The position numbers were made by a program, and so were the translations under genes. The notes under the pieces were generated by a model, which had not been told where the DNA came from, searched no databases, and saw nothing but the letters and a program-made list of their open reading frames with translations. A stretch of 18,240 nt of DNA from Thermoplasmatota archaeon (GTDB taxonomy: Archaea; Thermoplasmatota; Thermoplasmata; Thermoplasmatales; GCA-001856825). The DNA lies in contig JAMCQR010000022.1 of NCBI GenBank assembly GCA_023379555.1, forward strand, positions 1 through 18,240, given 5' to 3'. Below are positions 14,446 through 18,240 of this stretch, one piece after another (the stretch's first letter is position 1; every line of letters begins with the position of its first letter).

Positions 14446-15279
14446 TCATTTTATGAAGAAATTCAATATCAGACCTACGAAGAGAACAAAGGGCACAGGA
14501 ATATTGAATAATTTGAACTGACTATTAGAATCATAATTTTTCCACATGAGAATTTCAGATACAACGACAATCGAGACTATGAAAGAAGCACTCAGCATCA
14601 AAACATTTCCAAGAGAGAAAATGAAAAGAAAAATTAAGGCTATAATGTAATTGACAGTGAGGGGAACGGTTATACTACCTTTAGATATCACAGGTATGGA
14701 CTTGATACCAACAGTTCTGTCAAACAGGTAATCCTGGTACTGATAAAGTATATCAAATCCAGCTATCCAGAGTGATATGAAAATCATGAAATAGAAGAAA
14801 TTCAAGCTGCTGGGAAATGCATCTTTTGCAGCTATATAACCAGCAAGAAGAATAGATCCTATCGAAAATCCAAGAATGTAATGACTTAAAACTGGAATTT
14901 TTTTTGTAAATGGATAGAGGTAGAATAGAAGAAGTATCAAAGGAGACAAAAGCCCTGCAAGAACGTTGAGAGAAAATGCAGATATGATGAACAAAATAGA
15001 ACTTGTGACGAGAATTATCTTCGCCTCATTTAAAGAAATTTTTCCAGTCACGAGTGCCCTCTCCCTGGTTCTTGGATTTAGAGAATCAAGCGGAAAGTCT
15101 ATTATTCTGTTCATTGTCATTCCAGAAACTCTTGCTAAGGTGGCCGCTATTCCAACAATTATAATAACTCGCAAGCTGAACAAACCGCTTAGAATTAAAC
15201 CCATGTATGCGAAAGGAAGATCAAATATTGTATGCTCAATCTTTATGAATCTTATTATTTCTTTCAAATTAAAGGACAT
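14446..15279 (-). CDS. UbiA-family prenyltransferase, MqnP-like (aromatic acid polyprenyltransferase)
   Basis: A 277-residue membrane protein with about eight or nine helices. The first prenyl-diphosphate motif is N57-x3-D61-x3-D65 (MNRIIDFPLD) followed by NPRTRERALVTGKIS. The second is D176-ILYQYQ-D183-YLF-D187, followed by RTVGIKSIPV. The second motif closely resembles the 4-hydroxybenzoate-type branch that includes MqnP of the futalosine menaquinone route, not heme O synthase. It would attach a polyprenyl chain to an aromatic acid for a membrane quinone. It overlaps ubiD by 11 nt and ends the MFS-UbiD-UbiA operon. The UbiD neighbour supports a quinone role; the exact substrate (dihydroxynaphthoate or hydroxybenzoate) is inferred. 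It lies inside the putative island. Confidence 0.87.
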   Translation of the reverse strand: MSFNLKEIIRFIKIEHTIFDLPFAYMGLILSGLFSLRVIIIVGIAATLARVSGMTMNRIIDFPLDSLNPRTRERALVTGKISLNEAKIILVTSSILFIISAFSLNVLAGLLSPLILLLFYLYPFTKKIPVLSHYILGFSIGSILLAGYIAAKDAFPSSLNFFYFMIFISLWIAGFDILYQYQDYLFDRTVGIKSIPVISKGSITVPLTVNYIIALIFLFIFSLGNVLMLSASFIVSIVVVSEILMWKNYDSNSQFKLFNIPVPFVLFVGLILNFFIK

Positions 15280-16687
15280 ATTTTTTCATTTTTTCTTTTA
15301 GAACCTCCGTCTCATTAACTTCAATTCTTTCTGGCCATTCCCTCCTTGTGCCTTCGTTCATTCTCTTCACAGTTGCATCTATTATCATTTTACCTCCAAC
15401 ATCAGGATAGATTGAAGAATGATCAAGGGAATCTGTTGGTGCCATTTTAATTATCTCTATATCCCTCGCCGGATCGGTTCTAGTAGCTACCGCCCACATA
15501 ACCTCCTTCCTGTCAGTGACGTCTATATCCTCATCAACCACGACAACGTATTTCGTGAACATCATCTGGCCTAATGAAAATATGGCCATTCCAACTTTCC
15601 TTCCCTGGCCCGGATACCTCTTCTTTATTGAAACAAACAGAACATCGTTGAATAGTCCCTCCTCTGGAAGGAAGATATCATTAATCTCCGGAATCTGGAG
15701 CTTTATCACCGGCAGGAAAATCCTTTCTATTGCCCTTCCTATGGGAATATCTTCATTCCAGTATTTACCTACTAGGATTGAATGGTATATGAAATCCTTC
15801 CTGTGGTAAATTCTTTTCACATGGAAAACAGGGTACAGGTCAACCGGAGTATAATATCCTGTATGATCCCCAAAGGGTCCCTCTTCTCTTGTCTCGTCCG
15901 GGTTCACATACCCTTCTAAAATAATTTCCGCATCTGAAGGATACCTGAGATCAACCGTTTCGCCTCTGACAGTATCAATTCTGTTCCCAGTAAGATATCC
16001 TGCAAATGCCATTTCATCAATTCCCTCTGGAAGTGGAGAAACAGACGAAAACAATACTGCTGGATGGACACCAATTGCAACTGCAACATCCAGTTTCTTG
16101 CCCATCTTTTTTGCTTTCATCATATGCATTGCTCCCGTTTTCTGAGTCTGCCAGTGCATTCCAGTAGTTTCGGAATCATAAACGTGCATTCTGTAAGTTC
16201 CTGCATTGTACGCGCCATTTTCAGGATCCCTGGTTATGACCACGGGGGCTGTTATAAATCTCCCTCCATCCTTTGGCCAGTTCTTCAGTATTGGAATATC
16301 ATCCAGCGTAATATCCCCATATTTTTCCTTTGCGGGTCCATTTCCAATCTCGTTAACATTAAAGTTCTTTAGTTTTGAAAATAACTTCAGTCCCTCTATT
16401 AGACTGGGCTTTGAATAAAGTATCTCCAATAACCCTGAAAAATCCCCGGTGATTTCAGTTATCTTTCTTTCAAGGACGTTTTCCAGCCTGGTATATGTAC
16501 CAAATAATCCAATTAAGACCTTGTTGTCGAATCCCGATGGCTTATTAAATAATAAGGCAGGGCCATTGTTCCTCTGATAGTAATTGGCCAGAGACGTTAT
16601 TTCGGTCTCAGTGCTGAATTCTTCATCTATTTCTCTAAGATCATTGTTTTCCTTCAGTATTGAGAGTGATTTTCTCAAATCAGACAT
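15269..16687 (-). CDS. UbiD-family prenylated-FMN decarboxylase, MqnL-like
   Basis: 472 residues, the usual UbiD length. The prFMN/metal-binding block NAGTYRMHVYD (161-171) plus TTGMHWQTQK carries R166, and EEGPFGDHTGYY (268-279) carries E269 and D274. These make the R-E-D/E catalytic set by family alignment. Further family blocks are KKRYPGQGRKVGMAIFS and ATRTDPARD. Such enzymes remove a ring carboxyl group with prenylated FMN made by UbiX. Beside a UbiA-type prenyltransferase it probably decarboxylates the prenylated quinone precursor, as UbiD does for ubiquinone or MqnL for futalosine-route menaquinone. No UbiX gene is in the window. The ATG at 16687 overlaps the upstream MFS gene by 8 nt. 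Family is certain; the pathway is inferred. Confidence 0.92.
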   Translation of the reverse strand: MSDLRKSLSILKENNDLREIDEEFSTETEITSLANYYQRNNGPALLFNKPSGFDNKVLIGLFGTYTRLENVLERKITEITGDFSGLLEILYSKPSLIEGLKLFSKLKNFNVNEIGNGPAKEKYGDITLDDIPILKNWPKDGGRFITAPVVITRDPENGAYNAGTYRMHVYDSETTGMHWQTQKTGAMHMMKAKKMGKKLDVAVAIGVHPAVLFSSVSPLPEGIDEMAFAGYLTGNRIDTVRGETVDLRYPSDAEIILEGYVNPDETREEGPFGDHTGYYTPVDLYPVFHVKRIYHRKDFIYHSILVGKYWNEDIPIGRAIERIFLPVIKLQIPEINDIFLPEEGLFNDVLFVSIKKRYPGQGRKVGMAIFSLGQMMFTKYVVVVDEDIDVTDRKEVMWAVATRTDPARDIEIIKMAPTDSLDHSSIYPDVGGKMIIDATVKRMNEGTRREWPERIEVNETEVLKEKMKKYVL

Positions 16688-17864
16688 CTATACCACTTTT
16701 TTTAATATCATTGTCTCTTATATAACCATAAATGAAAAACATTGCAACTATCCCATATAAGGGAAATATTATAAGAAACAAAAAAACCGTGTTAAATCCG
16801 AATGCCAATCCCATAGGAAGGAGCATCAGTGGAGCTATTATATGACCAGTGCTTCCTATCAATGAGAACTCCCAGACACCATTGCCAACCCTCTCCCTGC
16901 CATATACGTCTATTGGAGTGGTATAAATTGGGGAGATAGCGAGCGCTTCCGTCATGATTAAAAGTATTCCGATCAGAATCAATACATTGCCGGGATGAAG
17001 GTAAAGTAAGATAAACCCAGGTATAGATATTGCATATCCTGAAATACCCACGAGAATTAGGGACAACGCGCTTCTAAGTTTAGAGTAAATTGCATACGCA
17101 ATGGTTCCTCCTAAAATAGTTGCCAATGCCCCCCAATACCCAAATATCGACATGGCAGTTCTAGTTATTTCGGGAGAAAATTTTTCAAGATATAGAGGAA
17201 TTATAACTGCCAGGGTAAGATTAAATCCGGCTATAGTCATCCAAAGAAATCCATAGATCCATGTAAATCTAAAATTGTACGTGGTATAGGATTCGCTCCT
17301 GAACGAATAGCCTTTGAAATTGAGCAGATAGATGAATGGTATTAGAGATACGAGGCCAAGGATGGGAATTATAATGAATGTTTCATGACAGTTTAGATTA
17401 AGAGCAAGAATGGAACCGAAAGTGACGCCTGCGGGAATTCCACTTATGGAAACGGCAGATGCCAACGATCTTTCCCTCTCTTTAAACAAGAAAGAGTAAG
17501 ATATGGAGAATATTTCCATCAAAAAGCTCGCTGTTCCCTGAATGAATCTTATAGCAATGAAAAGGGCGAGACTGTGCACGTACGGGGTAATAAATATGGT
17601 GAAGATTATAACCAGGAGCATTACAAGAGTCCAGAAAGAAGCATTCCTGTGAAATTTCATCACCCTGCCCAATATTTTCCCGAATGGCATTCCAGCAAAG
17701 TAGACGATGGTGATGATAGAAATAAAGGAGTCAAGTGATAATTTGGAGTTTAAATTAGGAAGTATTGAGGGAGCATAAAAGGTGACGGAGGCCAGAACGC
17801 TAAACACTATAGAGGTAGTTATAAATCCAGAGACCGGCAATGCAATCCTTTTCCATGGTTGCAT
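16680..17864 (-). CDS. Major facilitator superfamily transporter
   Basis: 394 residues, about 12 hydrophobic segments, with a central cytosolic loop (about 185-200) between two six-helix halves. A motif A-like loop, MPFGKILGRVMKFHRN, follows helix 2, and FKERERSLASAVSISGIPAG lies in the region of helices 4-5. Twelve-helix MFS carriers move small molecules by proton or solute coupling; the substrate cannot be deduced from these motifs. It is the first gene of an operon with ubiD and ubiA (8-nt overlap), so an aromatic acid or quinone precursor is an attractive but unproved cargo. The ATG at 17864 follows a textbook TATA box by about 23 bp, so the transcript is probably leaderless. Base composition looks more A+T-rich than the left part of the window. 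Confidence 0.88.
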   Translation of the reverse strand: MQPWKRIALPVSGFITTSIVFSVLASVTFYAPSILPNLNSKLSLDSFISIITIVYFAGMPFGKILGRVMKFHRNASFWTLVMLLVIIFTIFITPYVHSLALFIAIRFIQGTASFLMEIFSISYSFLFKERERSLASAVSISGIPAGVTFGSILALNLNCHETFIIIPILGLVSLIPFIYLLNFKGYSFRSESYTTYNFRFTWIYGFLWMTIAGFNLTLAVIIPLYLEKFSPEITRTAMSIFGYWGALATILGGTIAYAIYSKLRSALSLILVGISGYAISIPGFILLYLHPGNVLILIGILLIMTEALAISPIYTTPIDVYGRERVGNGVWEFSLIGSTGHIIAPLMLLPMGLAFGFNTVFLFLIIFPLYGIVAMFFIYGYIRDNDIKKSGIDV

Positions 17865-17883
17865 AATCTGACAGTGGCAATGA

Positions 17884-17890
17884 TTATAAA
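17884..17890 (-). promoter_or_regulatory. TATA box of the MFS-ubiD-ubiA operon
   Basis: TTTATAA on the minus strand, preceded by AAAAAC (BRE-like), centred about 23 bp before the ATG at 17864. It is the clearest promoter in the window. Confidence 0.7.
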
Positions 17891-18112
17891 GTTTTTAGAT
17901 GAACCATCCTTTCCCTTCTATCATATCAGCAACACAGTTTCAGGCTCATTAAGACATTTCTGGTATCTCCACTGGCGATAGACTTACTAAGGGGTATTTC
18001 TTACTTCAAATACCAGACTCATGAAGGATTCGCTTAACTTTTTAATAGAATATTTTTTGGATTCGTCTTGTCGTGCTTCGCCACCATGGAAAATACGGCT
18101 CCGCGAAGCCAC

Positions 18113-18131
18113 AATAGCCCCGAGCAGATTC
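18113..18131. repeat. att-like copy within the tRNA-Gln 3' end (right border)
   Basis: Identical to 13408-13426. Covers tRNA positions 57-73 and two bases of 3' flank, the usual crossover region for tRNA-targeting integrases. Confidence 0.8.
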
Positions 18132-18187
18132 GAACTGCTGTCAACGGATTCAGAGTCCGCTATGCTTGGCCACTACACCACGGGGCT
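18115..18187 (-). tRNA. tRNA-Gln (anticodon CTG)
   Basis: A 73-nt minus-strand cloverleaf. The acceptor stem AGCCCCG/CGGGGCT is fully paired, with discriminator A. The anticodon stem GCGGA/TCCGT encloses loop CTCTGAA, giving anticodon CTG (codon CAG) with T33 and A37 in place. The T arm AGCAG/CTGCT has loop TTCGAAT, and the D arm GTG/CAT contains GG in the loop. There is no intron and no encoded CCA. Its 3' end is duplicated at 13408-13426. An AT-rich TATA-like tract lies about 28 bp upstream. Confidence 0.95.
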
Positions 18188-18210
18188 GACAACAGTTATT
18201 GCGAGGTAGT

Positions 18211-18219
18211 AAATAAAAA
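18211..18219 (-). promoter_or_regulatory. TATA-like promoter element of tRNA-Gln
   Basis: TTTTTATTT on the minus strand, centred about 28 bp upstream of the tRNA 5' end at 18187. Confidence 0.45.
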
Positions 18220-18240
18220 TAGACTATCTTAGTAACTTTC

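Larger units (their letters stand above)
13408..18131. mobile_element. Putative island or integrated element at tRNA-Gln, 4.7 kb
   Basis: The segment is bounded by a 19-bp direct repeat. The right copy spans the last 17 nt of tRNA-Gln plus 2 nt of flank; the left copy has no tRNA body attached. It extends away from the 3' end of the tRNA, as expected when integration into a tRNA 3' end rebuilds the gene at one border and leaves a fragment at the other. Contents are hicA, hicB, a gene-poor stretch, then ubiA, ubiD and an MFS gene. The right part looks more A+T-rich than the flanking chromosome: by hand count 17161-17220 has 20 G/C of 60, against 28 of 60 at 9961-10020. I found no integrase or integrase fragment, so it would be a decayed element, one moved in trans, or an island assembled by more than one event. 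Confidence 0.6.

Noticed and set aside
18021..18209. Plus-strand 62-codon frame crossing the tRNA, considered as an SSV-type integrase N-terminal fragment
   Set aside because: Its C-terminal half is just antisense tRNA-Gln, a known source of spurious frames, and the rest shows no integrase signature; no matching C-terminal integrase part occurs at the left border.
1..18240. CRISPR array or insertion sequence
   Set aside because: No regularly spaced repeats and no transposase frames with terminal inverted repeats were seen; the only long exact repeats are the left-edge inverted repeat and the tRNA-end direct repeat.

Overview
The window looks like chromosomal DNA of an acidophilic, aerobic archaeon of the Thermoplasmatales (Thermoplasma/Ferroplasma/Cuniculiplasma-like). 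The evidence is a thermopsin-family acid protease, a heme-copper oxidase operon with a blue copper protein, UbiA/UbiD enzymes of quinone synthesis, and archaeal TATA boxes about 23-28 bp upstream of start codons, which imply leaderless mRNAs. No species can be named from the sequence alone.

Region 1 (1-4650, minus strand) is a compact respiratory operon read right to left. It holds a small two-helix protein, CuA-type oxidase subunit II, oxidase subunit I, a membrane-anchored type 1 blue copper protein, heme O synthase (CtaB/COX10), and a polytopic membrane protein with a CQCEN motif that runs off the left edge. Neighbouring genes overlap by 4-23 nt, or are 4 nt apart at the last junction. A 20-bp perfect inverted repeat starts at base 1 and may mark a contig end or fold-back.

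Region 2 (4755-7300, minus) is a secreted thermopsin-like protease with a C-terminal parallel beta-helix-like region, its own TATA box and a T-rich terminator.

Region 3 (7487-10988, plus) encodes two overlapping half-transporters of an ABC exporter. Their motifs predict a heterodimer with one degenerate and one catalytic ATP site. An L-2-hydroxyglutarate-oxidase-like FAD enzyme follows (11014-12147, plus). Convergent to it are a four-helix membrane protein and a peptidase S51-like protein, each with its own TATA box.

Region 4 (13408-18131) appears to be an integrated element or island. A 19-bp direct repeat of the 3' end of tRNA-Gln(CTG) lies at 13408-13426, and the intact tRNA gene is at 18115-18187 (minus). 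Between them are a HicB-HicA toxin-antitoxin pair, a roughly 500-nt gene-free stretch, and an MFS transporter-UbiD-UbiA operon with overlapping genes that looks more A+T-rich than the rest. No integrase is visible. The UbiD/UbiA pair resembles MqnL/MqnP, late enzymes of futalosine-route menaquinone synthesis, so an island may carry respiratory quinone genes while the oxidase operon lies elsewhere in the window.
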